A stretch of 64,000 nt of DNA from Hippopus hippopus (lineage: Eukaryota; Mollusca; Bivalvia; Cardiida; Cardiidae). Both the position numbers and the translations under genes were made by a program. The stretch spans positions 47,318,311-47,382,310 of the forward strand of contig OX328106.1 of NCBI GenBank assembly GCA_946811185.2, read 5' to 3'. This document shows, one piece after another, positions 9,832 through 19,092 of the stretch. Under the pieces are notes generated by a model. That model was not told the origin of the DNA and made no database searches. It saw nothing but the letters and a program-made list of their open reading frames with translations. Position 1 is the stretch's first letter. The number at the start of each line of letters is the position of its first letter.

Positions 9832-10130
9832 GGAGATCACTCCTTCCTTACTGCATAGCTTCTTCCCGTGTAAAATAATTTCCTGACAACTGCGATGGGG
9901 AGAATTCTGTTTAGCTCAGTGGTTAGTGTAATGGTCTTTTAAACCTCAAAAAAAAAAAAGGATCTTTACCGTACGGGTTCGAATCCAGCCGGGGCAGTTT
10001 GTATTTCAGCTGTGCATTTGTTGCGAACTTTCATGTTCGTAAGATGGGAGCTCGCCCGGAAATGGCCATTGAGCCATTTGTTGTCTAAATAAAGGACTTA
10101 CTGCCTAATAAGGCTTCATGTCATCGAAAT
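9832..10130 (+). repeat. tRNA-headed SINE, copy 1 of a pair
   Basis: GATCACTCCTTCCTTACTGC leader, A box TAGCTCAGTGGTTAGTG, a poly(A) interruption, B box GGGTTCGAATCC, then GGGGCAGTTTGTATTTCAGC. Confidence 0.65.
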
Positions 10131-10154
10131 GATGACATTTAAAAAGGGGTGTGT

Positions 10155-10372
10155 TATGGGTGATCACTCCTTCCTTACTGCATAGGTTCTTCCCGTATAA
10201 AATCAATACCTGACAACTGCATTGGGGGGAATTCTCTTTTTCTCAGTGGTTAGTGTAATGGTCTTTTAAACCTCAAAAAAGGAGGATCTTTACTATAGGG
10301 TTTCGACTCCCAGCTGGGGCAGTTTGTATTTCAGCTGTGCATTTGTTACAAACTTTCATGTTCATAAGATTT
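10155..10372 (+). repeat. tRNA-headed SINE, copy 2 of a pair
   Basis: It repeats the unit at 9832 (GATCACTCCTTCCTTACTGC) about 325 bp downstream, with a decayed A box (TTTCTCAGTGGTTAGTG) and B box (GGGTTTCGACTCC). A tandem pair in the intron before FN3 domain 2. Confidence 0.65.
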
Positions 10373-10437
10373 GTTTTGCCAAAAATACATTACAAAATAT
10401 CAGACTATGTAGAAGTGAATTCTGTTGATTGTTGTAG

Positions 10438-10646
10438 GGCCCTTGCCACCTGAAAATTTGACCATAAATGTTTTGACAAGAAATCATGAGGAAATGAATG
10501 TGAAGTATGTGAACTTGACCTTGGCCTGGAGTCCTCCACCAAATACCCACAGAGGTGTTGATGTTCAAAGATATTACGTGGAGTACAGAAAGGAGCTCTT
10601 GATTAGAGATGCCCCCATAATAAAGCCAGATAGAGGATTGCTGCTT
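10438..10646 (+). CDS. RTK exon: FN3 domain 2, N-terminal half
   Basis: 209 bp, phase 1 in and phase 0 out. It opens GPLPPENLTINVL, continues with VNLTLAWSPPPNTHRGVDVQ and RYYVEYRKELL: the Pro-rich start, the strand-B Trp and the YYVEYR strand of a typical FN3 domain. NLTI and NLTL are possible N-glycosylation sites. A GAGC-MITE begins 38 bp after the donor. Confidence 0.88.
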
Positions 10647-10683
10647 GTAAATTCTGTATGTTTTGTAATATTATATACATATT

Positions 10684-10941
10684 AGCCATGTGCGGGCAAA
10701 AGGGGCTTAATGTGTCTCTGTGATGCATGGTACCAGACAAGTCATCACACCATTATGGATACATAAAATCTGTTTGTCAAAAAAACGCCTGAATCATAGG
10801 TTACACTGGTCCTTTGACATGCAGATTATAGACCAATAGCAAAAAATTTCGACCCATGTCTGCCTGCGCGGACTGCGCAGGCTTACATGGGTCGATACTT
10901 TTTGCCAGTGCATTAAGTGCCCTATGCACCGAGCATGGCTC
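10684..10941 (-). mobile_element. GAGC-MITE, reversed
   Basis: AGCCATGTGCGGGCAAAAGG start, GAGCATGGCTC end. The palindrome TGTCTGCCTGCGCGGACTGC sits near 10858. Confidence 0.82.
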
Positions 10942-11389
10942 ATATACATTGTGTTGCAGTTCAGGTTTATATTGTCTGTATATGCATAGCTCCCAGATAT
11001 GCATATGAGTTCAACTGGTTCAAGTTAACCCTAAAAGCACCTTTCACCACTTTAGTTGCCTTTGCAGCCAGTGTAGATCTGAGTTATGACCAAGGGCGTA
11101 GTGCCCGCTATGGACTATATGCACATGGGTATAAAAAGTTGGCGACCAAAGCTGTAAATCGCAATAACATATACATGTATTAGCAGTTCTTTTTTCTCAG
11201 ATCTGAGCATCTTTACAAACTAAATAGATGTGTTTAATTGATGCACTGATGACAAGGGAATTCCTCTATGCTTCACAATAAATGCTACCTTCCAGCTCCC
11301 TTCTCCATTGGCACTTCATTCCTCAGTTTGCATATAAATATTTTAATCCTGGCTACGCCTATGATAACTTTACAATTCTGTGTTCTACT
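10942..11389. other. No gene or named repeat recognised
   Basis: RTK intron. Short open frames only. Confidence 0.4.
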
Positions 11390-11760
11390 TTCATTCAGAA
11401 ATCATAGTTGTTACGTTACAACTCTTTGTCAGAATCCTTAGTAATGAATGTACATCTTTGTTTTCTATAATCAGTTACATATCTCTGTCATGACTGTTTA
11501 ACTCTCTATTTTCAATCACAAACCTGTCATTTATGTACAACTGTGTTTCATTTTCAGTCAGAGACCTCAGTCATGACTTTAAAATCTACATGTGTTTTTA
11601 TTTTCAGTCACAAACCTGTCATTTATATAAAACTTTGATATATTTCCAGTAAGAAACCTCTGTCATGACTATATAACTGTGTTTATTTTTAATCATAAAC
11701 CTGTCATTTATATACGCTATATACAACTGTTTCATTTTCAGTCAGAAACCTCAGTCATGA
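11390..11760 (+). repeat. Tandem array carrying copies of the RTK splice acceptor
   Basis: Units of about 55-60 bp (or pairs of about 115 bp) repeat TTTTCAGTCA(G/C)A(A/G)ACCT followed by GTCATGACT or GTCATTTAT. Copies begin near 11458, 11510, 11553, 11606, 11648, 11691 and 11733. The last is the true acceptor and start of the exon at 11742. Confidence 0.75.
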
Positions 11761-11856
11761 TAAGCAGAATTCACAATCATAACCACTACAGTTTTAGTGT
11801 CATTGCCAATACAAAGGGAGGTAACAGTACTGCTGTAAAACTTGTGCAGCAAATAG
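11742..11856 (+). CDS. RTK exon: FN3 domain 2, C-terminal half
   Basis: 115 bp, phase 0 in and phase 1 out; acceptor CATTTTCAG, donor ATAG|GTGAGT. It encodes SETSVMISRIHNHNHYSFSV followed by IANTKGGNSTAVKLVQQI. I.xxHxxYSFxVxAxNxxG is the end of an FN3 domain. The acceptor is the last of several near-copies in a tandem array (11390-11760); only this one reads into a full FN3 end in the right phase. Confidence 0.85.
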
Positions 11857-11893
11857 GTGAGTATACTCCATAACTCAGCATTTAAGTACATGT

Positions 11894-12155
11894 GAACTAT
11901 GCTCAGTGAAAAGGGGACTTAATGCATATGCAAAAAGGCTCGACCCAGGTCAGCCTGCGCAGTCTGCACAGGCTGACCTGGATTGAAACTCTTTTGCTAT
12001 TTGCCAATTTTTTTCTTGTCAAAGGACCATTCTATCATGTGATTCAGTTGGTTTTTAGACAAAATGGGTTGTATGGATCCATAATTATGTAATGATTTAC
12101 TTGGTATCATGCATCTTAGAAATGCATTAAGCCTCCTTTTCCCAGAGCACAGCTC
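11894..12155 (+). mobile_element. GAGC-MITE
   Basis: Start ACTATGCTCAGTGAAAAGG, palindrome around 11945-11982 (AGGTCAGCCTGCGCAGTC), end CAGAGCACAGCTC. Confidence 0.82.
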
Positions 12156-12175
12156 ATGTACAATTAACCCTGCAT

Positions 12176-12225
12176 GAACTCTTTACCAGATGACAAAATT
12201 TTTAACATGTCCAAATCTATATTTT
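12176..12225 (-). repeat. TPM - left-end fragment
   Basis: GAACTCTTTACCAGATGAC then AAAATTTTTAACATGTCC. Confidence 0.55.
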
Positions 12226-12524
12226 AATGATGGTTTGTGGGGCATTTCTCAACAGGGTTGGTTTAATTATGTAAAGAGCAGTGTGGGAGGGAAATCTAGC
12301 CTATTCTCTAGAATTTCTTCCCCAGCATACAGTTCTTTGACCAATATGTAATTTTCTTCATGTTATTTCAAAGGTTCTGTGTTAATTGATTGTGTTTTGT
12401 TTTTCATTTCATTCAAGGAAATTATATTAAATGTATAATTGTACACTTGGCCAGAGGCCCAAATACTCAATGAACTAAATCTGTTCTATTCTAATGTATT
12501 AAAATGGTGGGATCTGTCTATGAA

Positions 12525-12645
12525 GGAGTAGAAAACAACTTGGAATAGGAGAAAATACTGATGCCAGTATTTTTTCAATTTCCCAAATAAAGCTTTCTCT
12601 CTCAGGGTTATTAAAACTGTAATGTGTGGTATAGGGAAAAGGCAT
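12525..12645 (-). repeat. TPM - right-half fragment
   Basis: AGGAGAAAATACTGATGCC and its partial complement, then CTCTCAGGGTTATTAAAAC and GTGTGGTATAGGG. Confidence 0.6.
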
Positions 12646-12674
12646 TTTTAAGAAAAGTATAAATACTGGTACCT

Positions 12675-12939
12675 GAGCTATGCTTTGGCAAAAGGGGGGG
12701 GGGGCGGGTTAATGCATCTATGTGACACATCATACCAAGCAAGTCATTACATAATTATGGATCCATGCAATTGATTTGTCTACCAATCAACAGAATCATG
12801 GGGTAGAATGGTCCTGTAACATGCAGAAAATTGACCTATAACAAAAAGTTTTGATTCAAGTCCGGCATACTGTGCAGGCTGACCTGGGTAATCACTTTTT
12901 TCAGATGCATTAAACATCCTTTTTCAAAGAGCATGAGTC
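12675..12939 (-). mobile_element. GAGC-MITE, reversed
   Basis: GAGCTATGCTTTGGCAAAAG with a G-run expansion; ends CAAAGAGCATGAGTC. The palindrome is decayed (near 12858). Confidence 0.75.
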
Positions 12940-13009
12940 AAATTTAAGTCAGCAGAAAAGAAGCGAGAAAGTAGTAAATGCTTATTATTGGACAAGCTTT
13001 TTTTTAGCT

Positions 13010-13522
13010 CACCAGAGCATGCAAACTCAAGGTGAGCTTTTTTGATTGCGCTGTGTCCCGAGTGTGTCGTCTGTTGTACATCATGTATTGTCCGTCGTGC
13101 AGTCGTCAATATTTACTTTGTGTGCACTCTAGAGGCCATATTTTTCAGTCAGATTCTCATGTAACTTGTTCAGGATGTTTGCCTTGATTATCTTGGTCAC
13201 TGGGCCAATTCTTAGGAAAACCTTGTGTGCACCCTAGAAGCCACATTTTCAGCCTGATACTCTTTAAATTTGGTCAGAATGTTTGTCTTGATGATATCTC
13301 AGACAAGTTAGAAAATGTGATAATTACCGTATGTCAGGTGAAAAAGTAGGTTACTTGGCCAAATCTTAGAAAAACCTTGTATGAAAATTAGTCAAGTCTG
13401 TCAAATAGTAGGCCACTTACACTCATGTGTTTTACATCATTAAAACCAGGATCTCTTCAGCTTTATGTACCCTAGATCACTTTACTTAGGTGAGCGCTTT
13501 AGGGCCAGTGGCCCTCTTGTTT
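13010..13522 (-). mobile_element. Tandem-core (HINE-like) element, reversed, short
   Basis: The left edge TTTAGCTCACCAGAGCATGC with CAAGGTGAGC is a hairpin-type 3' end. The right edge GGTGAGCGCTTTAGGGCC then CAGTGGCCCTCTTGTTT is the 5' end type. The core holds imperfect repeats with CCTTGTGTGCACTCTAGA / CCTTGTGTGCACCCTAGA. Grouping with Pearl/Helentron-derived elements is inference from the architecture. Confidence 0.6.
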
Positions 13523-13788
13523 AGTGGATACTACAACTTTTTTGATATGTCTCACTAAATATCAAGGTGCCAAGATCAGACTGTACATTTTGTGCATTAT
13601 GATCTAGTTCATCTTTCTGAAATTACTGCCCTAGGACTGGTGAAAGCCAGGAAAAACATGTATAATGTGAGCTGTTGCCGTGATATGACTGAAATAATGT
13701 TTAAAGCAGGGTAAAACAATCAATGAATCATGAAATTATTCCACCATATGAGGTTACCAATAGCAGGGTCAAAATTAAACTAATTTAT

Positions 13789-14014
13789 TATTAACCCTTT
13801 ACCATACAATCCTGGGTTATAACAACCCTGAGTAGGAGGGGTTTTTGAATACATAGTTGGAAATGGAGAAAATGCTGGTAACCAGCATTTTCACCTTTTC
13901 CAACAATATTTTCTGCCTTCTCAAAAACAACTACCACCATTTGAGTAATGCTAAATTTGTCTTCTGCAAATGCTTTCAATTTCGATGAGTTTAAGATTTG
14001 TTGTCTGGTAAAGA
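13789..14014 (+). mobile_element. TPM +, full length
   Basis: TTAACCCTTTACCATACAAT start, GGTAACC centre, GGTAAAGAGGGAA end. Confidence 0.85.
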
Positions 14015-14140
14015 GGGAAACTCCTTCTACCTCCATAGACAACTTTTGTTGCTTGTGCAAATAACACAAAGATCAGACAGGAATGCATATTATGTGCAGT
14101 CCCTGTTGATTATTTAGAATTTGCAAAGAAATATAATTAT

Positions 14141-14394
14141 GAGTCTTGCTCTGTGAAAAGGGTGCTTAATGCATCTGCAATAAGTATCAGGTCAGCCTAC
14201 GCAGTCCGCGCAGGCTGACCAGGGTCGAATCTTTTTGCTATTGGTCAATTTTCTGTATGTCAAAGGACCAGTCTAGCTCATGATTAAGTCGGTTGTGGAA
14301 AAAAATGACTATTATGGATCCATAATTATGTGTTGACTTGCTTGGTATCACGTATTACGTAGATGCATTAAGCCCCCTTTTACCAGAGTATGAG
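14141..14394 (+). mobile_element. GAGC-MITE
   Basis: GAGTCTTGCTCTGTGAAAAG start; palindrome CAGGTCAGCCTACGCAGTCC at 14190; end CCAGAGTATGAGTT. Confidence 0.8.
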
Positions 14395-14452
14395 TTATTA
14401 TGCTGTTATAGTTGTCTGTCACATACATGTATTTGTTTTCAAGAAGTAACTA

Positions 14453-14682
14453 GTTAACGCTTTGTCACATCCCAAATCTTTTAGACCAGTAAGCTTTTGA
14501 AAACATATTGAGAAAAGTAGAAAATGTTGGCAACCAGCAATTTCACCTTTTCCCAGTACGTGTATTATGTATATGTTCTACCCTGATCCCATGATTTGAG
14601 CCACATAATTATCATTATTTGTCTTTTGCGAGTTCTTTCAATTCGGCCTAATCTAAAATTTTTGTGTTTGGTAAAGAGCTAA
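14453..14682 (+). mobile_element. TPM +, full length, mutated
   Basis: GTTAACGCTTTGTCACATCC start, GGCAACC centre, TTTGGTAAAGAGCTAA end. It ends about 40 bp before the 30-bp RTK microexon. Confidence 0.82.
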
Positions 14683-14723
14683 GGGGCATGGAGCACATTT
14701 CCTAGAAATTTTGTTTCTTGCAG

Positions 14724-14753
14724 GCTTGCTTGGATCAAATGAATCAGACATAG
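14724..14753 (+). CDS. RTK microexon: extracellular linker part 1
   Basis: 30 bp between TTTCTTGCAG and GTGAGA, phase 1 in and phase 1 out, coding LLGSNESDI plus split codons. It keeps the frame between FN3 domain 2 and the next exon. NES is a possible N-glycosylation site. Being symmetric, it could be skipped without a frameshift. Confidence 0.65.
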   Translation, partial: ACLDQMNQT

Positions 14754-14754
14754 G

Positions 14755-15138
14755 TGAGATATTTCCTAATCACCTAATGGTTTTTCGAAACCACATCGTA
14801 CTTGGTTTTATTCCTTCATTTTTTTTATGTATTTCCTTTTATATCTCTGCTTATACAATTGTTATTTTGTGGTAATTTTTCAGCAAAACTTGGTTAAGGG
14901 GTCTGAGACTTATTGATATTATTGCAAAAGGAACGGTTCGTTTTGACAATATTTTTTTCTGTTTACTTTTTTAAATAGCGCAGATCAGTAAAACAGAAAG
15001 TTTGCAGATATCTCTTTTCGAAAGGGTTTAATGCATCTTGTCTTGTCTTGCATTTATTTGAAAATGCTTGCAGTGTCATCATCTCTAAGCAAGAAATGCC
15101 TGACAGGGTGTTAAGTTAAAAGCTTCGCAATATCCCTA
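14755..15138. other. No gene or full repeat recognised
   Basis: RTK intron with a GAGC-MITE scrap (GAAAGGGTTTAATGCATC at 15019). Confidence 0.4.
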
Positions 15139-15355
15139 TTAAGTCTTTACAAAACAACAAAATTTTGGACCAAATTGAAAGCATTTGCAGATGACAAAAC
15201 AAATGTAGATTGATTTCTGTCTTTGATAGGGGGGGAAACATTGTGGGAAAAGGAGAAAATGCTGGTTACCAGCATTTTCTCCTTTTTCCACAATGTTTTC
15301 AAAAGCCTTCTTCTTCAGGGTCATTAAAAACTCTGGATGGTGTTGTAAAGGGTAA
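15139..15355 (-). mobile_element. TPM -, full length
   Basis: AAGTCTTTACAAAACAAC start, GGTTACC centre with long clean arms, GTAAAGGGTAAAC end shared with the next copy. Confidence 0.86.
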
Positions 15356-15565
15356 ACTCTTTACCAAAGTACAAAATGTTAGACTCATCCATATTAAAAG
15401 CATTTTCAGACCACATATCAAATATGACTCAAAGGATTGGTCTTAAAAAAGTAGAAAACGTTGTGGAAAAAGGAGAAATTGCTTGTTTCTCCTTTTCCAA
15501 TAATGTTTTAAAAAGCATTCCTAGGTAGGGTTGTTAACACTTTTGATTGTGTGGTAAAGACTTTG
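15352..15565 (-). mobile_element. TPM -, abutting the previous copy
   Basis: AAACTCTTTACCAAAGTAC start; shortened palindrome (GAGAAATTGCTTGTTTCTCC); GTGGTAAAGAC end. Confidence 0.8.
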
Positions 15566-15649
15566 CAACTTTCAAATCATTTACTCTTTACTTCTCACTG
15601 CTGGTAACTGTTTTGTACAATGGTTATGCAGGAAAGCAGCCAGTGGCTT

Positions 15650-15765
15650 GGGAAGAATATTGTGCGAAGGACTGGTAAAAGAAATTTCAGGAAAAGCAAG
15701 GATATGTGCAATGGCCACCATGATATAATTGAAATAATTTGAAAAATGACATTATGCATCACACC
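15650..15765 (+). repeat. SINE body fragment
   Basis: AAGGACTGGTAAAAGAAA, AGGATATGTGCAATGGCC and ATGATATAATTGAAATAA match the body of the SINE at 5490; the tRNA head is missing. Confidence 0.5.
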
Positions 15766-15799
15766 CACATAAAAACAAAATTCAAGACCCTCAAAGCAG

Positions 15800-15977
15800 T
15801 GACAAAAGAAAATGAAACATCTCTTAAGATGGTAGATTTGCCTTTGAAAGGGTAGAAATTATTAGTGGAAAACAAAAAAATACTGTTGGTAACTGGCATT
15901 TGCTCATTTTCCCACAGTTTTCTAATACCTTCTTCCTATGTGTTTTTGAAATGCAGGTTTGGGTGGTAAAGGGTTAA
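15800..15977 (-). mobile_element. TPM -, 5' eroded
   Basis: Decayed core (GTTGGTAACTGGCATTTGC), then GGTGGTAAAGGGTTAA. Confidence 0.65.
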
Positions 15978-16106
15978 AGCCTTATGCCTGGCAAATATTT
16001 CAGTCTCTTTTGGATAATTTGTTTCAATATTTTGAGATGAATTTGTATAAGTGTTGAACAGTTTCTTGAATCTTTTTAAAATAGGATCAAATAATGTTAT
16101 GTTGTT

Positions 16107-16319
16107 TTAACCCTTTGGCTGCTAGGTGCGACTGAAAGGCCTTTTGGGGACAATGTAGACCAAGATCAGACTGCACAAAACGTGCAGTCTGATCTTAGAT
16201 CTACACTGTCTGATAGGGAGATATTTTTCGCCAGAAAATACCTTTGAAATAGCAAAATTTGCGTTTTTTGCTATCGGCTTGAAGGTTTCATTCCACTTAT
16301 TTAGCAGGTTAAGGGTTAA
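16107..16319. mobile_element. QTD element (second TTAA palindrome family)
   Basis: TTAACCCTTTGGCTGCTAGG start and AAGGGTTAA end, 213 bp. The centre is AAGATCAGACTGCAC, five bases, then GTGCAGTCTGATCTT. It matches 43107-43320 along its length. TTAA ends suggest the same insertion chemistry as TPM. Confidence 0.82.
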
Positions 16320-16485
16320 AAGATAATACACATAGTATTCTGGTAGGCGATATCTTTTCAGGGCGATAATTACAACTCTTACTAAATATTAAGAGATGCT
16401 ATCTTTTTATAAAATTATGTGTTGTGTTTTATTAGTCCAACCTGTCTTTGTATGGTGCTTTTCTGGACAAGGCCATCTTTTTATT

Positions 16486-16711
16486 TCACTCTATACCAGA
16501 CACCAAAATTTTAACTTTTTCTAATTTGAAAGCATTTTCAGACAAGATAGTAGATATGGCTGAAATGGTGGAAATTGTCTTTGAAAGGTAGAAGACATTG
16601 TGGCAAAAGCAGCAAATGCTGGGTACCAGCATTTTCTACTTTTTCCATGAAGTTTCCAAAAGCCTACTGTGTCAGGTTTGTTAATACCTGGGATTGTGTC
16701 ATAAAGGGTTA
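16486..16711 (-). mobile_element. TPM -, full length
   Basis: TCTATACCAGACACCAAAAT start, GGGTACC centre, CATAAAGGGTTAA end. Confidence 0.85.
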
Positions 16712-16837
16712 ATCATGCCTATAAAATAAGTCTTTAAGAGTGTCAGTAGATTGCATTTTCAGCTCTCGGGTCAAAGGTCAAGCTTATGTATTTTTATGTA
16801 TGATGTGGAAAGATGGAAAGACCTCTCATTGTGTGTC

Positions 16838-17062
16838 TTAACCCTTTATCACACAATCCTGAGTTTTAATGACACTGAGAAAAATAACTTTCGAACACTG
16901 TGGAAAGAGGAGAAAACACTGGTAGCCAGCATTTTCTCCTTTTCCAAGAATGTTTTCTGCACTTCCAAAGACAAAGCCTATAATTTGAATCTTATTTAAC
17001 TTGTTGCCATGAAATATTTTCCATTTGAACACGGCTTAAATGTTGTTTTGTGGTAAAGCATA
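16838..17062 (+). mobile_element. TPM +, full length
   Basis: TTAACCCTTTATCACACAAT start, GGTAGCC centre, GTGGTAAAGCATAA end, overlapping the start of the AAAGATAC element. Confidence 0.85.
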
Positions 17063-18023
17063 AAGATACACATTTACTCATTTTAGCCGAATGTAGAAAT
17101 GTGTTTAACTCTTTACCACACAATCCCGACTTTTAACGACCCTGAGAAAGAAGCCTTTTGAAAACATTGTGGGAAAAGGAGAAAATGCTGGTAACCAGCA
17201 TTTTCTCCTTTTCCCACAATGTTTTCTACCCTTCCCAAACCAAATTTCAGTTTTTCAGTCACATTTATTTTGTCGTCTGCAAATGCTTTGAATTTGGACC
17301 AGTCTATAATTTTGTCGTTTGGTAAAGAGTTAAATCAATAAATCAGCAATATCTATGGCCCCGAAAGAATGAAAAGAAGTTTCAGATTTGTTGTCAGAAA
17401 TGCATCTTGGTCGAGAAAAATTAACGTCAGGTCAAAATTGCAAACAACAGGGGAGTGTAACACTAGAGTCATTTACATACATGTACTTCCATCGAAAAAT
17501 AGAAATGTAGACTTCTTGTTGTTTCAACACGGGAAATGGGGCACGTGTCTGTTTGTAGGATCATGTCTTTTCCCCTTCTTTCAGCAATCCAAAAATGCTA
17601 AATATTAATGTGCACATATACAAAATTTATATTTCAACTGTCTTTAAAATCATTCCACTGCACTCTCAATATAAAATTCTGACATCCTAGAGTAAAATTG
17701 CTGTTGGGTTCTTGTGACATACTAGTAGATTGTTGCGGCAGGAGACCTGTGTAGTGTATCTTTGCTCCACTTTCTTGTTAGGTACATGAATATGGAAGGC
17801 GAATGTCGTACACAGACACGTCACAAGCATCATGCAGCATCCTCAATTGAAGGAGTGGATAGGAGCCAAGTCCAAAGTTACATTTTCTGTCAGTTGTAAT
17901 CTATGTAATCTCACAACAGCCAGGTGTAATATTTGTCATGAAGCCACAAGAATGACTATAGTTTGATAAAATATCAACGAAATTCGTAATATTTGGCTAA
18001 AAATGAGTAAAGGGGTATCTTTA
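17061..18023 (+). mobile_element. AAAGATAC element, long copy with nested TPM
   Basis: Inverted ends TAAAGATACACATTTACTC and GAGTAAAGGGGTATCTTTA (then TTTTAGCC/GGCTAAAA inside). A TPM at 17105-17333 interrupts it. The body has TCATGAAGCCACAAGAATGA then CTATAGTTT, as in other copies. The short ORF at 17369 has no recognisable domain. Confidence 0.7.
17105..17333 (+). mobile_element. TPM +, best-preserved copy
   Basis: Reference copy of 229 bp: TTAACTCTTTACCACACAAT, CGACTTTTAACGACCCTGAG, palindrome, GTCGTCTGCAAATGC, CGTTTGGTAAAGAGTTAA. The palindrome (17160-17226) is perfect over 67 bp around one central A. TTAA at both ends and CYCTTTACCA termini resemble piggyBac-type elements. It has no coding capacity. 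Confidence 0.93.
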
Positions 18024-18071
18024 GATTCAGGCCTTGTTTACATATTTCTCTTACTACTTCTTTCCTATCAT

Positions 18072-18302
18072 TTAGCCCTATACCACACAAGCCCAATTAA
18101 ATTTTACCAACCCTGTGGAAAGAAGATTTTGAAAACATTTTGGGAAAAGGATAAAATCCTTGTAACCAGCATTTTCTCCTGTTTTACACAATGTTTTTGA
18201 ACCTTTTAAGGACAATTCAATCATTTCAGCACTGGTTAATTTGTAGTCTGCAATGCTTTAAATTTGGGCATCTAAAATTTTTTGGTTTGGTTAAAAGCTA
18301 AC
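18072..18302 (+). mobile_element. TPM +, full length, mutated
   Basis: TTAGCCCTATACCACACAAG start, TGTAACC centre, GGTTTGGTTAAAAGCTAA end. Confidence 0.82.
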
Positions 18303-18430
18303 TCTTTACTCCCTGCAGATGTCAATTTTTTGTCTTGCAGCGGACAATTTTGATAACATAGGGGCAGAAAGAGAAATTACTCATTACAAGCATGTTCCTT
18401 TTTAGCACACTGTTTTCATCTGTTGTCTTG
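18299..18430. repeat. TPM fragment, degenerate
   Basis: TAACTCTTTACTCCCTGCAG start and a weak core (GAGAAATTACTCATTAC); right half absent. Confidence 0.5.
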
Positions 18431-18795
18431 CTTCAGTTCAATCTTAGTTAATTTTGATTAGCCAAATTTCCAAGGTTTTGAGCTCGGCTGTCAAAGCCCT
18501 GGTGTCGACGTCGTCATTGTGCATAAATTTTGACATATTGTAATATCTCTGTAATTACTGAAGATATTGACTTCAAACTTGGACAAGTTCTATACTATGA
18601 AATGAGGAGCTCATATAATAGGGGCAGACAAGTATCAAAATACTTTTGACACAATTATGCCCCTTTTTCAAGTTAAAATTGTCACTGAAAATCAAGCACT
18701 CGAAGCCAAGCATTGGCACCCACATGCGGTACTTTTGTTTACTGCACAATTGTTCAACATAGATAGATATCACTATCACTTGAAATAACCCATTC
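18431..18795. other. No gene; possible repeat
   Basis: AGATATTGACTTCAAACTTG and CAAGGTTTTGAGCTCGGC look like the body of a dispersed element, but no ends were found. Confidence 0.35.
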
Positions 18796-18856
18796 TTAAC
18801 CCATAGAATGCTAAGTACAACTCCATGTGCTTTTGATCAATATCAGACAGCACAGA
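18796..18856. repeat. QTD left fragment
   Basis: TTAACCCATAGAATGCTAAG and AATATCAGACAGCACAG match the left arm; a TPM interrupts it. Confidence 0.55.
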
Positions 18857-18859
18857 ATG

Positions 18860-19086
18860 TTAGCTCTTTACTACACAATAAAAGTTCAGTCTTGACCAAA
18901 TTTAAAGTATGTGCTGATGACAAAATAAACTTAGCTCAAATGAAGACTTTTGTCTTTAATAGAGAAGAAAAAATTGTAGGAAAGGGAGAAAATGCTGGTT
19001 ACCAGCATTTTCTCATTTTCCAACAATGTTTTCAAAAGCATTTCTTTCAGGGTTGTTAAAACTCGCAATTGTGTGGTACAGAGGCA
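18860..19086 (-). mobile_element. TPM -, full length
   Basis: TTAGCTCTTTACTACACAAT start, GGTTACC centre with long arms, GTGTGGTACAGAGGCAA end. Confidence 0.85.
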
Positions 19087-19092
19087 ATAGTT

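Noticed and set aside
9901..9998. A functional tRNA gene, from good A and B boxes
   Set aside because: A poly(A) stretch interrupts the cloverleaf and the unit is repeated with the same flanks at 10155, so it is a SINE.
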